A stretch of DNA of 64,000 bases from Stutzerimonas nitrititolerans (GCF_003696285.1 NZ_RFFL01000009.1:124001-188000); one strand, 5' to 3'. Positions 10,514 through 20,333 are shown, counted from the first letter of the stretch. A program made the numbers and translations. Notes: generated by a model from the letters alone, not told the origin.

Positions 10514-12442
10514 TCATTGCATCTCGAAGTAGCGTTCGTGCCACTCCACCAGCGGCTGTGGTGCGTTGAGCTTCTGGCCGTAGATCACCGAATACGCCAG
10601 CACGTTCTGCACGTACTGACGCGTTTCATCGAACGGGATGTTCTCCACCCAGACGTCGAAGGAAAGGTGCCGGGCATCGCGCAGCCACTGGCGAACCCGC
10701 CCCGGGCCGGCGTTGTACGCAGCGGAGGCGAGCACGCGGTTGCCGTTGAACTGGGCGTAGATCTGGCTGAGATAGGCCGCGCCCAGCTGCACGTTCACAC
10801 CGGGATTAAGCAGCTGTTGCTGTGACGAAAAGGGAATATTGAAACGCTTGGCGGTTTCCTTGGCTGTGGCGGGCATCAGCTGCATCAGGCCGGTGGCGCC
10901 CACATGGGAGCGTGCGTCGGCCATGAAGGCGCTTTCCTGGCGAGTCACGGCGAATACCCAGCTGGGGTGGAGGTCACGTGCCTTGGCGGCGCTGACCAGG
11001 CTGTTGCGGTGCGCCATGGGAAAGCGGATGTCCAGGTCGTCCCAGTACTTCGCCTGGCTGATGGTGCGAATCGCCGGGAAATACCACTCCATCTCGTAAG
11101 CCAGCTGTGCCTGGGCGACCAGTTCGTCGCGGCTGAACAGGCGGCTGACGTGGTACCACTCGCGGCGCCCGTCGACGATCTGGCCTCGTGCGTGAAACTC
11201 CATCGCGCGGCGGATGCCCGCCGTGTTGCGCACCTTCTGCATTACCCGCGGGGCGATCGCCAGCGGCTGGTGATTGAGTCGGTAGGGTGCCTGAATGCGA
11301 TCGGCGGACAGAAAACCGTAGAAGTCGCGCTCCGCCGCCACCGATTGGTAGAGCTGCGCTGCTTTCTCGCTCTTGGGCTGGGCGAGCTGCAGGCTGCGTG
11401 CCTGCCAGTAGCGCCAGCGGCTGCTGCTGGCCAGCTCCTCGGGAAAGCGCTGGGTCAGCGCATGGGCTTCGTCCCAGCGACCCAGGCGCAACAGCAGCCG
11501 GGCGCGCCATTCGCTGACCGTGTTGTCGCGCAACTGCGGATCGTAGTCCGCCATCACCTGCAGTGCGCGGGCATCGGCACGCTTGGCGAAGGTCAGGCCG
11601 ATCTGCCGGGCGATCGCGACTTTCTCGTCATCGGAAAACGACATCCGTCTGGCGTAGCTCTCCAGCAGCCCGAGCGCCTGCTCGGGGTCCTGGCGGGCGA
11701 GTCGGCGCAGGCCAACGGCAACGATATCGCCCATGGTCGAAGTGGCGGGCGCGAAGCGCGCGGGGTTGCTCAGCATCTGCGGCTTCTGGGCGACGTCGAC
11801 CAGCAGTTCGCCCTGGGACTTCAATGTGGGCAGGTTCTTCGCCAGGAAGCTGGCCAACCCGTAATTGCCGCTTTCGACGGCAAGCTTGGTCCGTTGCCAG
11901 CGCAGTTCTTCGCTGAGCTGGCCCGCTGCCGTCCAGCGCTCGAACAGCGGATCACAGGCCTCATGCTGGGATTTGCCGACCAGCCAGAGGCGCTCGGCGG
12001 TGGCGTAGCCCTGCTGCGGATAGCCGTTTTCCAGTTGATAGCGGCCAAACAGACAGTCCAGTTCGGTGAAATTCATGGCCGGATCGTAGTGCTCGACGAA
12101 GGGCTTCCAGTCGCCCCGGGCAGCCAGCAGGCGCAGCCAGCGCAATTTCATCCAGCTGGCTTGGGGCAGATCGCCGTGTTCGGCGAGAAATTTCTCCACC
12201 TCGGCGTTGCTGGCGGTCTTGAGCCGTGCCGTCAGGTCGTCGTAAGCCAGATAGGGCTCGAGTGGGTAATCGCGCAGCGCATTGGCATATCGGCGATACG
12301 GGCCGCTGTCGCCACGAGCCAGCGCCTGCTTGGCTTCGTCATAGTACTGACGCTGCTGGGCGAGGCTGGCGGCTTGGGCGGTTTGGACGGCAAAGGCAGT
12401 GAACAGGAAGCAGAAACAGATACTGGAGAGTCGACCGCGCAT
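10514..12442 (-). CDS. slt: Soluble lytic murein transglycosylase Slt70
   Basis: 642 residues, matching Slt70. Order: signal peptide (about 1-24), long superhelical alpha-repeat U-domain, linker, and a C-terminal lysozyme-like SLT domain (about 475-630) with the catalytic glutamate in the RQESAF motif followed by GATGLMQLMPATA. It cleaves the MurNAc-GlcNAc bond of peptidoglycan, forming 1,6-anhydromuramoyl products in the periplasm. It is convergent with the MOSC gene and divergent from uup; no operon is evident. Confidence 0.96.
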   Translation of the reverse strand: MRGRLSSICFCFLFTAFAVQTAQAASLAQQRQYYDEAKQALARGDSGPYRRYANALRDYPLEPYLAYDDLTARLKTASNAEVEKFLAEHGDLPQASWMKLRWLRLLAARGDWKPFVEHYDPAMNFTELDCLFGRYQLENGYPQQGYATAERLWLVGKSQHEACDPLFERWTAAGQLSEELRWQRTKLAVESGNYGLASFLAKNLPTLKSQGELLVDVAQKPQMLSNPARFAPATSTMGDIVAVGLRRLARQDPEQALGLLESYARRMSFSDDEKVAIARQIGLTFAKRADARALQVMADYDPQLRDNTVSEWRARLLLRLGRWDEAHALTQRFPEELASSSRWRYWQARSLQLAQPKSEKAAQLYQSVAAERDFYGFLSADRIQAPYRLNHQPLAIAPRVMQKVRNTAGIRRAMEFHARGQIVDGRREWYHVSRLFSRDELVAQAQLAYEMEWYFPAIRTISQAKYWDDLDIRFPMAHRNSLVSAAKARDLHPSWVFAVTRQESAFMADARSHVGATGLMQLMPATAKETAKRFNIPFSSQQQLLNPGVNVQLGAAYLSQIYAQFNGNRVLASAAYNAGPGRVRQWLRDARHLSFDVWVENIPFDETRQYVQNVLAYSVIYGQKLNAPQPLVEWHERYFEMQ

Positions 12443-12709
12443 GAGACTTCCGAAAACGGGAGGCAGAGAAATTCTGCGGCTAGCTTAGCCCGGCCAATCG
12501 GCCAGTTAAACGAGGATTCGCGACTTGAAACAAACAAAGCGAATCTTCCGACGAGCGTAGCTTCGGCAGGGCGGCGAGCACGTGAAGAGGCAGCATTAAC
12601 CATTGTGAAGCGGGTATCGGATCGGGCCGGATAGTCAGGTCTTTTTCAGGCCGGCAGGTAGTTTCCGCACAGCCTGCTAGAATGCGCGCCCTGTTTCCCG
12701 GAGGTAGCC

Positions 12710-14617
12710 ATGACCCTGCTCAAATTGACCGATGTGTCCCTCGCCTATGGCGCTCATCCCTTGCTCGATGGCGTGTCCTGGCAGATTGCGCGAGGTGAGC
12801 GGGTTTGCATCATCGGCCGTAATGGCACCGGCAAGTCCAGCATGCTGAGCCTGGTCAAGGGCAGCCAGTTGCCCGACGACGGGGATATCTGGCGTGCGCC
12901 AGGACTGAAGATCGGCGAATTGCCACAGGAATTGCCCCGGGCCGACGATCGTACCGTGTTCGACGTGGTAGCCGAGGGGCTGGATGGGGTCGGGCAACTG
13001 CTTGCCGAGTATCACCACCTGAGTCAGAACATCCGCGACGATGCCGATCTGGACAAGCTCATGCACGTTCAGCAAGCGCTCGAAGCCAAGGATGGTTGGC
13101 GCCTGCAGCAACTGGTGGACAGCACCCTGAGCCGGCTGCAACTGCCGGCCGACAAGACGCTCGCCGAGCTGTCCGGCGGCTGGCGGCGGCGCGTGCTGCT
13201 GGCCCAGGCGCTGGTTTCGGAACCGGACCTGCTGCTGCTGGACGAGCCGACCAACCACCTGGACATCGGTGCCATCGCCTGGCTCGAGGAGGCGCTGACC
13301 GGCTTCAACGGCGCCGTATTGTTCATCACCCACGACCGTGCATTCCTGCAGAACCTGGCCACACGCATTCTGGAGCTGGACCGCGGCTATCTGATCGACT
13401 GGAACGGCGACTACGCCAGCTTTCTGGTGCACAAGGAGCAGCAGATGGCGGCCGAGGAAACCGCCAACGCGCTGTTCGACAAGAAGCTGGCCCAGGAAGA
13501 AGTGTGGATTCGCCAGGGCATCAAGGCCCGTCGCACCCGCAACGAAGGCCGCGTGAGGGCGTTGAAGGCCCTGCGTGCCGAGCGCAGCGAGCGTCGGGAA
13601 AAGCAGGGCAGGGCGACTTTCCAGGTGGAAACGGCGGAAAAGTCCGGCAAGCAGGTGATCGTAGCCGAGCACGTGACCTTCGCTCACGCGGGTGGCGAGC
13701 CGCTGGTGCGTGACTTCTCGTTGGTTATCCAGCGCGGCGACCGCATCGGTCTGCTGGGGGCCAACGGTACCGGCAAGACCACGCTGCTCAAGCTGCTGCT
13801 CGGTGAGCTGCAACCGAGCAGCGGCAGGGTCGAGGCTGGCACCCGGCTGGAAGTGGCGTATTTCGACCAGCTGCGTCACCAGCTCGAACTGGAAAAGACC
13901 GTGGTCGACAACGTCGCCGAGGGCCGTGACTTCATCACCATCGATGGCCAGAACCGGCATGTGCTGAGCTATCTGGGGGACTTCCTGTTCAGCCCGCAAC
14001 GCGCCCGGACACCTGTGAAGGCGCTGTCTGGCGGTGAGCGGGCACGGTTGTTGCTGGCCAAGCTGTTCAGCAAACCCGCCAACCTGCTGGTGCTCGACGA
14101 ACCCACCAATGACCTGGACGTGGAGACGCTCGAACTGCTCGAAGAAGTGCTGCTCGGCTTCCCGGGAACGGTATTGATGGTCAGCCACGACCGGGCGTTC
14201 CTGGACAACGTGGTGACCAGCACCCTGGTGTTCGAAGGCAACGGCCTGGTGCGTGAATATGTCGGCGGTTATCAGGACTGGCTGCGTCAGGGCGGCTCGG
14301 CAAAGCTGCTCGGTGTTGCCGATGCCAAGGAAACCAAGGTGGAAGCTGCACCGACCAAGCCGGTGGAGGCGCCTGCATTGGCCGAGCCGGCAGCGCCGAA
14401 GAAGAAGCTCAGCTACAAGCTGCAGCGAGAACTCGAAGCGCTGCCCGGAAAAATAGACGCAGTCGAAAAAAACATCGCGGCGTTGCAAGCGGAAATTGCG
14501 CAGCCGGCGTTCTATCAGCAGACTGCCGCGGTTACTGGCGAAACGATATCGCGCCTGGAATCGCTGCAGCAGGAGCTCGATCAGTTGCTGGAGCGTTGGG
14601 CCGAGTTGGAGGAGTAG
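12710..14617 (+). CDS. uup: ABC-F type ATP-binding protein Uup
   Basis: 635 residues with two ABC ATPase domains and no membrane segments. Domain 1 has GRNGTGKS, LSGGW and LLLLDEPTNHLD; domain 2 has GANGTGKT, LSGGE and LLVLDEPTNDLD. A charged linker separates them, and an Ala/Pro/Lys-rich spacer leads to a C-terminal coiled coil (about 565-635), the DNA-binding tail typical of Uup. Uup acts on ribosomes or branched DNA intermediates and affects transposon excision precision in E. coli. The ATG has a GGAGG site nine bases upstream. It is monocistronic. Confidence 0.95.
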   Translation: MTLLKLTDVSLAYGAHPLLDGVSWQIARGERVCIIGRNGTGKSSMLSLVKGSQLPDDGDIWRAPGLKIGELPQELPRADDRTVFDVVAEGLDGVGQLLAEYHHLSQNIRDDADLDKLMHVQQALEAKDGWRLQQLVDSTLSRLQLPADKTLAELSGGWRRRVLLAQALVSEPDLLLLDEPTNHLDIGAIAWLEEALTGFNGAVLFITHDRAFLQNLATRILELDRGYLIDWNGDYASFLVHKEQQMAAEETANALFDKKLAQEEVWIRQGIKARRTRNEGRVRALKALRAERSERREKQGRATFQVETAEKSGKQVIVAEHVTFAHAGGEPLVRDFSLVIQRGDRIGLLGANGTGKTTLLKLLLGELQPSSGRVEAGTRLEVAYFDQLRHQLELEKTVVDNVAEGRDFITIDGQNRHVLSYLGDFLFSPQRARTPVKALSGGERARLLLAKLFSKPANLLVLDEPTNDLDVETLELLEEVLLGFPGTVLMVSHDRAFLDNVVTSTLVFEGNGLVREYVGGYQDWLRQGGSAKLLGVADAKETKVEAAPTKPVEAPALAEPAAPKKKLSYKLQRELEALPGKIDAVEKNIAALQAEIAQPAFYQQTAAVTGETISRLESLQQELDQLLERWAELEE

Positions 14618-14792
14618 GCGAAAGGCCCGTCTCGGGCTGATTGCTACCGGTGGGTGCGAGAGTTGCTGGAAGGGAAGAGCCGATATCGAACTGCCGGGCT
14701 ATGACTTGGCAGGCGTCCTCCTGAGATGGATCAATACGACCCGGGTGGACGCGTAGTCTGATGTCGGCATCAACAGTCATGCTGGAGTGTTA

Positions 14793-15485
14793 ATGGCTAT
14801 CGAATATCGCATCACCCTGGACGATGAGCATGAGTTCAGCTACCGGATCGAGCTGGACCGTGCCTTTGATCACGAAGGTGCCGCACAGGCACCGAAGTGG
14901 ACCCGGCTGGAATACCAGCAATGCAACAATTGCCCCCTCAGCCGCGATCAGTTCAGCCACTGCCCGGCGGCGGTCGATCTGCACCGCGTGATCGAGGATT
15001 TTCAGGGTTTGCCCGCGGTGAAGAAGGCCCAGGTCTGGGTACGCACGCCGGAGCGTGAGTACAACAAGCTGGTCGGCCTCGACGAAGGCCTGCGGGCGCT
15101 GCTGGGGGTGATCATGGCGACCAGTGCCTGCCCGTTGCTCAGCCGGCTCAAGCCCATGGCCAAGCAGCATCTGCCGTTCGCCAACAATCATGAGTTCGTG
15201 CTGCGCACGGTGTCGCTGTACCTGGCGCGGCAGTATTTCAACCTGCGTGAAGGGCGCCATGCCGACTGGGAACTGCGTGGGCTGGTGCGTTCGTTCCAGC
15301 AACTGCAACTGGTCAATCAGGCGTTCTGGCAGCGTATTCACGGCACCTGCCACGCCGACTCGAACCTCAAGGCCTTCCTGACGTTCTTCTCGATGGCATC
15401 CAGCCTGACCTGTTCGCTGGAGACCCAACTGCAGAAAATTCGCCCGCTGGTAATGAGCGCGGGCGAAGAGCGGGAAATAGCCTGA
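14793..15485 (+). CDS. Conserved hypothetical protein with N-terminal Cys cluster
   Basis: 230 residues, not recognised with certainty; from memory it resembles pseudomonad proteins labelled DUF6901. Residues about 46-57 hold cysteines in CNNCPLSRDQFSHC, followed by ALDLHRV-like sequence, suggesting a small metal site or redox group near the N-terminus. The rest looks soluble and helical, without a signal peptide or membrane segment. A GTG lies two codons upstream, but the ATG at 14793 sits behind a CTGGAG site. It is alone between uup and the universal stress gene, with a repeat hairpin downstream. Confidence 0.7.
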   Translation: MAIEYRITLDDEHEFSYRIELDRAFDHEGAAQAPKWTRLEYQQCNNCPLSRDQFSHCPAAVDLHRVIEDFQGLPAVKKAQVWVRTPEREYNKLVGLDEGLRALLGVIMATSACPLLSRLKPMAKQHLPFANNHEFVLRTVSLYLARQYFNLREGRHADWELRGLVRSFQQLQLVNQAFWQRIHGTCHADSNLKAFLTFFSMASSLTCSLETQLQKIRPLVMSAGEEREIA

Positions 15486-15499
15486 ACCAGGAATTCTCG

Positions 15500-15545
15500 A
15501 TTCCTCCCTCTCCCTCAGGGGGAGAGGGCTGGGGTGAGGGGCGCT
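15500..15545. repeat. CCCTCTCC/GGAGAGGG hairpin repeat
   Basis: An inverted repeat, CCCTCTCC (15506-15513) with GGAGAGGG (15521-15528), followed by CTGGGGTGAGGGG. This short hairpin is dispersed in many gammaproteobacterial genomes. It lies just past the end of the preceding gene and has no strong T-run, so its role in termination is uncertain. Confidence 0.75.
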
Positions 15546-15627
15546 TTTACATAGCGCCTCCAAACTGACTCGGGAACGCTAAAGCCCGTTCAAACAGGCC
15601 CCGGCACCGGTTCCAGCATCGAATCCG

Positions 15628-16068
15628 TTACTCCGGTTTTGCCAGGCGCACGGCCAGTACATCGCAAGGTGCACCGTGCAGGATGTCGTTCGCGGTCGAT
15701 CCGAGTAGCAAGGCCAGGCCATGGCGACCATGGCTGCCCACGACGATCAGGTCGCAACCCTGTTCACGGGCCAGACGGTGTACCTCCTGACGAGGCTGGC
15801 CGTAGGCGAGGTGGCGCTGTTCGCTGGTCAGACCGGGATACTGATCGGCAAAACCATCCATACGCTCGCGAGCCTGGTCGAACTGCTGTTGCTGCAGCAG
15901 CGACAGATCCATGGGCACGTCGCCACCGAACGCCATGGCCATGGGTTCGATGATATGCACCAGGGCCAGCCTGGCTCCGCTGGCGGCGGCCAGCGCCTGC
16001 GCCCGTGCGACGACCGGATGACATTCACTGGTCAGGTCGATGGCGACCAGAATGTGCTGGTAGGTCAT
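15628..16068 (-). CDS. Universal stress protein, UspA family
   Basis: 146 residues from the ATG at 16068, which has a strong AGGAG site; an upstream in-frame extension lacks one and was excluded. The protein begins MTYQHILVAIDL and carries the ATP-binding signature GSHGRHGLALLLGSTA (about residues 112-127), placing it with ATP-binding Usp proteins. These dimeric cytoplasmic proteins are induced by growth arrest and stress. It is monocistronic. Confidence 0.92.
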   Translation of the reverse strand: MTYQHILVAIDLTSECHPVVARAQALAAASGARLALVHIIEPMAMAFGGDVPMDLSLLQQQQFDQARERMDGFADQYPGLTSEQRHLAYGQPRQEVHRLAREQGCDLIVVGSHGRHGLALLLGSTANDILHGAPCDVLAVRLAKPE

Positions 16069-16277
16069 GATGACTCTCCTGGAGGTTATCGGTTGGATAA
16101 GTATGGCTTCTTGCCGAGCCTGCGTAAGGGATGAAGCTGTAACCGGATGAGATTTATACGGCGTCGATCGAGCGATGACCAGCGCCGGCTCACCAGCGAC
16201 TGCCGGGAAATGGCCGGTGACTGCTATCATGGCCGTCGTTGTCGCCGGTGACTCGGCCGGTTTGCCAAGAGATCGTC

Positions 16278-16742
16278 ATGTTGATATTTGCCAATGATTA
16301 CCTGCTCGCCTGGGCTGCCTACGGATTTGCGGCGCTGGGTTGCCTGCTGGTGTGGTTTCGGATCACCCGTCCGCTGTGGCGTGCCCTGCGCGAGCCCTTG
16401 CGGCTGATCGTCGCGGTGTTGCTGCTGAGCCCGACCATCGTCGATCCCGCCAGGGAGCTGTTCGCACCCTCGATTGCCATCACTGCGCTGGACTTGCTGT
16501 TCAAGGTAGGCACCAATGCCTGGCGGGCCGTGGCGGACCTGGCCCTCTACGGGCTGATTGCGTTTGCACTCTATGCGCTGCTGGTCGCGATCCGCTGGCC
16601 CATCGAGCGCCGTATCCGCCAGCGTCGCGCGCAAGCGGTCGATGAAGACACACGTACGTTGCGTGAACGGCTCCGGGATGACGAGGACGATGATGAGTAC
16701 CCATCCGTTCGCTACCCCAGCAGAATCGAACCGCGGCTGTAG
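16278..16742 (+). CDS. Small inner-membrane hypothetical protein
   Basis: 154 residues with three or four predicted membrane helices (about 8-28, 40-60, 62-80 and 88-112), then a basic and acidic cytoplasmic tail containing RRIRQRRAQ and a DDEDDDE run. I do not recognise a domain; similar pseudomonad proteins are sometimes labelled MFS-like, which the size does not support. ATG at 16278 was chosen over an upstream in-frame start because an AAGAGA site precedes it. It ends 56 bases before the glutamine amidotransferase gene, so the two may be co-transcribed. Confidence 0.65.
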   Translation: MLIFANDYLLAWAAYGFAALGCLLVWFRITRPLWRALREPLRLIVAVLLLSPTIVDPARELFAPSIAITALDLLFKVGTNAWRAVADLALYGLIAFALYALLVAIRWPIERRIRQRRAQAVDEDTRTLRERLRDDEDDDEYPSVRYPSRIEPRL

Positions 16743-16798
16743 CCGTTCCAGGCCGTCCGGGGCTGCCATGTGCCACCAAGATGCGAGGGATATAGAGC

Positions 16799-17581
16799 AT
16801 GTGTGAGCTGCTCGGCATGAGCGCCAACGTACCGACCGACATTCACTTCAGCTTCACCGGGCTGATGCAGCGCGGTGGGCGGACCGGGCCGCACAAGGAT
16901 GGCTGGGGTATCGCCTTCTACGAGGGCCGCGGGCTGCGCCTGTTCCAGGACCCGGTGGCCAGCTGCGAGTCGGAAGTGGCGAAGATGCTCCAGCGCTATC
17001 TGATCAAGAGCGAAGTGGTGATCGGCCATATCCGCCATGCCAATGTCGGCAAGGTGGCGCTGGTCAATACCCATCCCTTCGTCCGCGAACTCTGGGGACA
17101 GCACTGGTGCTTCGCCCATAACGGCCAGCTCGCCGATTTCAGTCCGGCACGGGGGTTCTACCAGCCGGTGGGCGATACCGACAGCGAAGCCGCCTTCTGC
17201 GATCTGCTCAACCGCGTGCGCACTGATTTTCCCGAACGCGTCGATGCCGAGGACCTGCTGCCGCGCCTGCTCGAGGCCTGCGCCGGCTATCGTGCTCGGG
17301 GCGTGTTCAACTGCCTGCTGAGCAACGGCGAGTGGTTGTTCAGTTTCTGCTCGACCAAGCTGGCGCAGATCACCCGCCGTGCACCCTTCGGACCCGCGCA
17401 ATTGAAGGATGCCGACCTGACGGTTGATTTTCAGGCTGAAACGACGCCTGACGATGTGGTGACCGTGCTCGCCACCGAGCCATTGACCGATAACGAGGAA
17501 TGGATCGTTCATCAGCCCGGCGAATGGACCTTGTGGCGCCTGGGTGAATGCGTTGCCCGCGGGCAGGTGGAAACATGCTGA
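16799..17581 (+). CDS. Class II glutamine amidotransferase (YafJ-like)
   Basis: 260 residues starting [12 protein letters not shown]. After removal of the initiator Met, the cysteine becomes the N-terminal nucleophile of class II (Ntn) amidotransferases. Further family landmarks are [21 protein letters not shown] and FAHNGQL. It releases ammonia from glutamine for transfer to an unknown acceptor; no synthetase domain is attached. Its last 7 bases overlap the start of the DUF2937 gene, showing translational coupling. Confidence 0.92.
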   Translation: MCELLGMSANVPTDIHFSFTGLMQRGGRTGPHKDGWGIAFYEGRGLRLFQDPVASCESEVAKMLQRYLIKSEVVIGHIRHANVGKVALVNTHPFVRELWGQHWCFAHNGQLADFSPARGFYQPVGDTDSEAAFCDLLNRVRTDFPERVDAEDLLPRLLEACAGYRARGVFNCLLSNGEWLFSFCSTKLAQITRRAPFGPAQLKDADLTVDFQAETTPDDVVTVLATEPLTDNEEWIVHQPGEWTLWRLGECVARGQVETC

Positions 17582-18093
17582 GAAGCTATCTGCGGCTGAC
17601 CCTGTTCGCCCTGGGGCTGCTGGTTGGCGTGCAGGTGCCAGGCTTCATCGAGGCCTATGCCCAGCACGTCGAGGCGCGCCGACTGGAGGCGCAGCAGGGG
17701 CTGCAGGGCTTCCAGGAAACCGCTCGGCGTTTCTTTCATGGCGACCTCGATGTGCTGGTGGAGCATTACCGCACCAGCGAAGACCCGGTCTTCCAGAGTG
17801 ATGCACAAAGCGTGAGTGTGCTGGTCGAGCGTGCCCGTCTGCTCGAGCGCGAATGGCAGGCCATGCAGCGACCCTGGTACGCACGGGCATGGCACGTGGC
17901 ATTCGCCGGGGAGCCCCGCCTGCGTGGCGAAGTATGGAGCGGCTACCGCTTCCAGGTACTGCTGGCGCCGGAGGCCATCGCCTGGGGCATCGGCTGCGCG
18001 CTGGCGCTGGCCTGGTTGGTGGAAAGCCTGCTGCTGGCGTTGAATTATCCGTTTCGCTCGAAGCGGCGGCATGGGCGCAGGCTGTATCGCTAA
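17575..18093 (+). CDS. DUF2937 family membrane protein
   Basis: 172 residues starting [14 protein letters not shown]. There is a membrane helix at each end (about 8-25 and 132-152), with a roughly 100-residue hydrophilic, partly coiled-coil region between them, the arrangement of DUF2937. The start at 17575 overlaps the end of the amidotransferase gene, so I rejected a longer upstream start. Function is unknown; coupling to an amidotransferase is the only clue. Confidence 0.8.
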   Translation: MLRSYLRLTLFALGLLVGVQVPGFIEAYAQHVEARRLEAQQGLQGFQETARRFFHGDLDVLVEHYRTSEDPVFQSDAQSVSVLVERARLLEREWQAMQRPWYARAWHVAFAGEPRLRGEVWSGYRFQVLLAPEAIAWGIGCALALAWLVESLLLALNYPFRSKRRHGRRLYR

Positions 18094-18164
18094 GTTCAGC
18101 CGCCAGTTAGCATTCAAGTTGCCGACGACCAGTTCTGCTGGCCGTGCGGCTTGATTTTAATCGT

Positions 18165-18611
18165 TCAGTTCCTGCGGATGAGCGTCTCGAACTTCGAGGC
18201 GTCCAGATGTTTGCCGAAACGACTGAAGGCCTGGCTGACCTTTGAATCGGACATCAGTCCGGTCATAGCAACTTGTCCCAGAACCTCGAACCCTTTCTGC
18301 ATGGCGCTGACACCTTCGTATTGAAGCGCGTTCTGCGTCTGCTCCAGACAATCTCCGGTCAGCAAACGCTCAAACAGCATGGCGATCGAATAATCCATCT
18401 GCTCACGCTGTGCGGACGTTACGCTGGAAATATCGGAAACTGATGGATGCTCGCTGGCAGTGGCGAACACCCACCGTATGAGCTCGGTTTTGTCGGTCGA
18501 TGTCGTTGCGCCGACCAGGCAACGGCTGAGGTCGTCGGCATAGATACCAGCGTGCGCGCTGGAAAGCATCCCCAAGGAAAGGGCGAAAGTGAGAATTGGT
18601 TTTACTTTCAT
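18165..18611 (-). CDS. Small secreted hypothetical protein
   Basis: 148 residues with a clear Sec signal peptide (MKVKPILTFALSLGMLSSAHA, cut after AHA). The mature protein is helical, with two cysteines, in SRCLVG near its start and GDCLEQ in the middle, that could form a disulfide. No domain recognised. The start at 18611 is preferred to an upstream in-frame ATG because only it begins with the signal peptide. It follows the VWA gene on the same strand by 79 bases and may be co-transcribed, but its leader separates it functionally from the cytoplasmic MoxR/VWA pair. Confidence 0.72.
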   Translation of the reverse strand: MKVKPILTFALSLGMLSSAHAGIYADDLSRCLVGATTSTDKTELIRWVFATASEHPSVSDISSVTSAQREQMDYSIAMLFERLLTGDCLEQTQNALQYEGVSAMQKGFEVLGQVAMTGLMSDSKVSQAFSRFGKHLDASKFETLIRRN

Positions 18612-18690
18612 GAAAGCGGCTCCAGACTGAGTTCTGGAACGCGTGGCACGGCTATCCATTTCGGGTTCCCTCCCTCGTTTATGAAAGGCG

Positions 18691-19869
18691 TTACTTTGCC
18701 AGAAAACGCATGCCTTCTTCCAGCCCGCTCAGGGTCAGCGGATACATGCGGTCTTCCACCAGTTCGCGGATGATGCCGGTGGAAGTCGTATAGCCCCAGG
18801 TGTCCTTGGGATAGGGGTTGATCCAGATGAGCTTCTTGTACTTCTCCATGAAGCGTTGCATCCAGACGTAGCCGGCTTCCTCGTTCCAGTGCTCAACGCT
18901 GCCGCCCGGCTGGGTGACTTCATAGGGCGCCATCGCCGCGTCGCCGACGAACACCACCTTGTAGTCCGGGCCGTACTTGTGCAGCAAATCGAGCGTCGAG
19001 GTGCGCTCGGAGGTGCGGCGGAAATTGTTCTTCCACACCGATTCGTAGATGAAGTTGTGGAAGTAGAAGTATTCCAGGTGCTTGAACTCGGTCTTGCAGG
19101 CCGAGAACAGTTCCTCGCAGACCTTGACGTGGGCGTCCATCGAGCCGCCGATGTCGAACAGGATCAGCAGCTTCACCGCGTTGCGCCGCTCGGGGCGCAT
19201 CTGGATGTTGAGCAGGCCGGCATCGCGGGCGGTGTGGTCGATGGTGCCGTCGATGTCCAGCTCGTCCGCGGCGCCCTGGCGGGCGAACTTGCGCAGGCGG
19301 CGCAGGGCGACCTTGATGTTGCGCGTACCCAGTTCGACCTGGTCGTCGAGGTTCTTGTATTCGCGCTGGTCCCAGACCTTCACCGCGCGGCCCTGGCGCT
19401 TGCCGGCATCGCCGATGCGAATGCCCTCGGGGTTGTAGCCGCCGGAACCGAACGGGCTGGTGCCGCCGGTGCCGATCCACTTGTTGCCGCCGGCGTGGCG
19501 TTCCTTCTGTTCTTCCAGGCGTTTCTTGAATTCCTCGATCAGCTTGTCGAGGCCGCCCAGGGACTGGATCTGCGCGCGCTCCTCGTCGCTCAGGCTGCGC
19601 TCGAACTCCTTGCGCAGCCATTCCTCGGGAATCAGCGCCTCCAGATGCTGGTCGAGGCTCTGCAGGCCATTGAAGTAGGCGCCGAAGGCCCGGTCGAACT
19701 TGTCGAAGTGGCGTTCGTCCTTGACCATCACGGTGCGCGCCAGATAGTAGAACTCGTCCATATCGGCGAATACCACGCGGTGCTTCAGCGCATCGATCAG
19801 GTCGAGCAGTTCGCGCACCGACACCGGTACCTTGGCGGCGCGCATTTCATTGAACAGGCCAAGCAGCAT
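18691..19869 (-). CDS. VWA domain protein, CoxE-like, MoxR partner
   Basis: 392 residues. The N-terminal half is helical and charged, and the C-terminal half (about 215-390) is a von Willebrand A domain. The metal-ion adhesion site reads DIGGSMD, where most VWA domains have DxSxS, so the first serine is a glycine. No signal peptide. MoxR/VWA pairs act as chaperone-like systems that insert metals or remodel protein complexes. The MoxR ATPase lies upstream on the same strand, but a GFA-type gene and a palindromic element intervene. The start at 19869 has an AGAGGT site, 23 bases after the GFA gene ends. Confidence 0.88.
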   Translation of the reverse strand: MLLGLFNEMRAAKVPVSVRELLDLIDALKHRVVFADMDEFYYLARTVMVKDERHFDKFDRAFGAYFNGLQSLDQHLEALIPEEWLRKEFERSLSDEERAQIQSLGGLDKLIEEFKKRLEEQKERHAGGNKWIGTGGTSPFGSGGYNPEGIRIGDAGKRQGRAVKVWDQREYKNLDDQVELGTRNIKVALRRLRKFARQGAADELDIDGTIDHTARDAGLLNIQMRPERRNAVKLLILFDIGGSMDAHVKVCEELFSACKTEFKHLEYFYFHNFIYESVWKNNFRRTSERTSTLDLLHKYGPDYKVVFVGDAAMAPYEVTQPGGSVEHWNEEAGYVWMQRFMEKYKKLIWINPYPKDTWGYTTSTGIIRELVEDRMYPLTLSGLEEGMRFLAK

Positions 19870-19892
19870 TGCAGAACCTCTGGGCGCGGCGA

Positions 19893-20297
19893 TCAGCTGC
19901 TGCTGTCGCCCTGGTGTTCGGGAAGCCCGTCGCGAATTGCGTACCAGTCGGCCTTGGAGCCGACGAAGATGTGCGATTGCGGCGGTACGGGCAAGGGTGA
20001 GTCGAGCGTGCCCACGGCGACGCCGAGCTCATGCTCGCGGTTGTCGACGAACTGCAGGTTCGAGCCGCAGCGGATACAGAAGGTGCGCGTCACGTGTTCG
20101 GAGGAGTGGTAGACGCCGAGCTGGTCCTTGCCGGACATGAAGTGGAAGGCCTCCAGCGGCACGCTCGCGTAACTGGCGAACGCGGCGCCGTGGGCCTTGC
20201 GGCACATGCTGCAATGGCAATGGGTCAGTCCGTCGATGGGGGCGTCGATACGGTAGCGCACGACACCACACAGGCACTTGCCGGTGTAGGTTTGCAT
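19893..20297 (-). CDS. GFA family (glutathione-dependent formaldehyde-activating-like) zinc protein
   Basis: 134 residues. Zinc-binding cysteines occur in KCLCG (about 8-10), HCHCSMCRKAHG (about 28-34) and FCIRCGS (about 80-83), the GFA/CENP-V fold pattern. The family was named for glutathione-formaldehyde condensation, but most members have no proven activity. The ATG at 20297 has a GGAGG site. It is transcribed with the VWA gene just downstream and is separated from the MoxR gene by a palindromic element, suggesting insertion into an older MoxR-VWA pair. Confidence 0.9.
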   Translation of the reverse strand: MQTYTGKCLCGVVRYRIDAPIDGLTHCHCSMCRKAHGAAFASYASVPLEAFHFMSGKDQLGVYHSSEHVTRTFCIRCGSNLQFVDNREHELGVAVGTLDSPLPVPPQSHIFVGSKADWYAIRDGLPEHQGDSSS

Positions 20298-20333
20298 GGT
20301 TCTTCCCTCCAGTTACAGGCCGCTGTAAAACTA

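Noticed and set aside
12677..14488. A 603-codon minus-strand frame over uup
   Set aside because: Antisense to an unambiguous ABC-F gene; low-complexity Gln/Leu/His-rich product.
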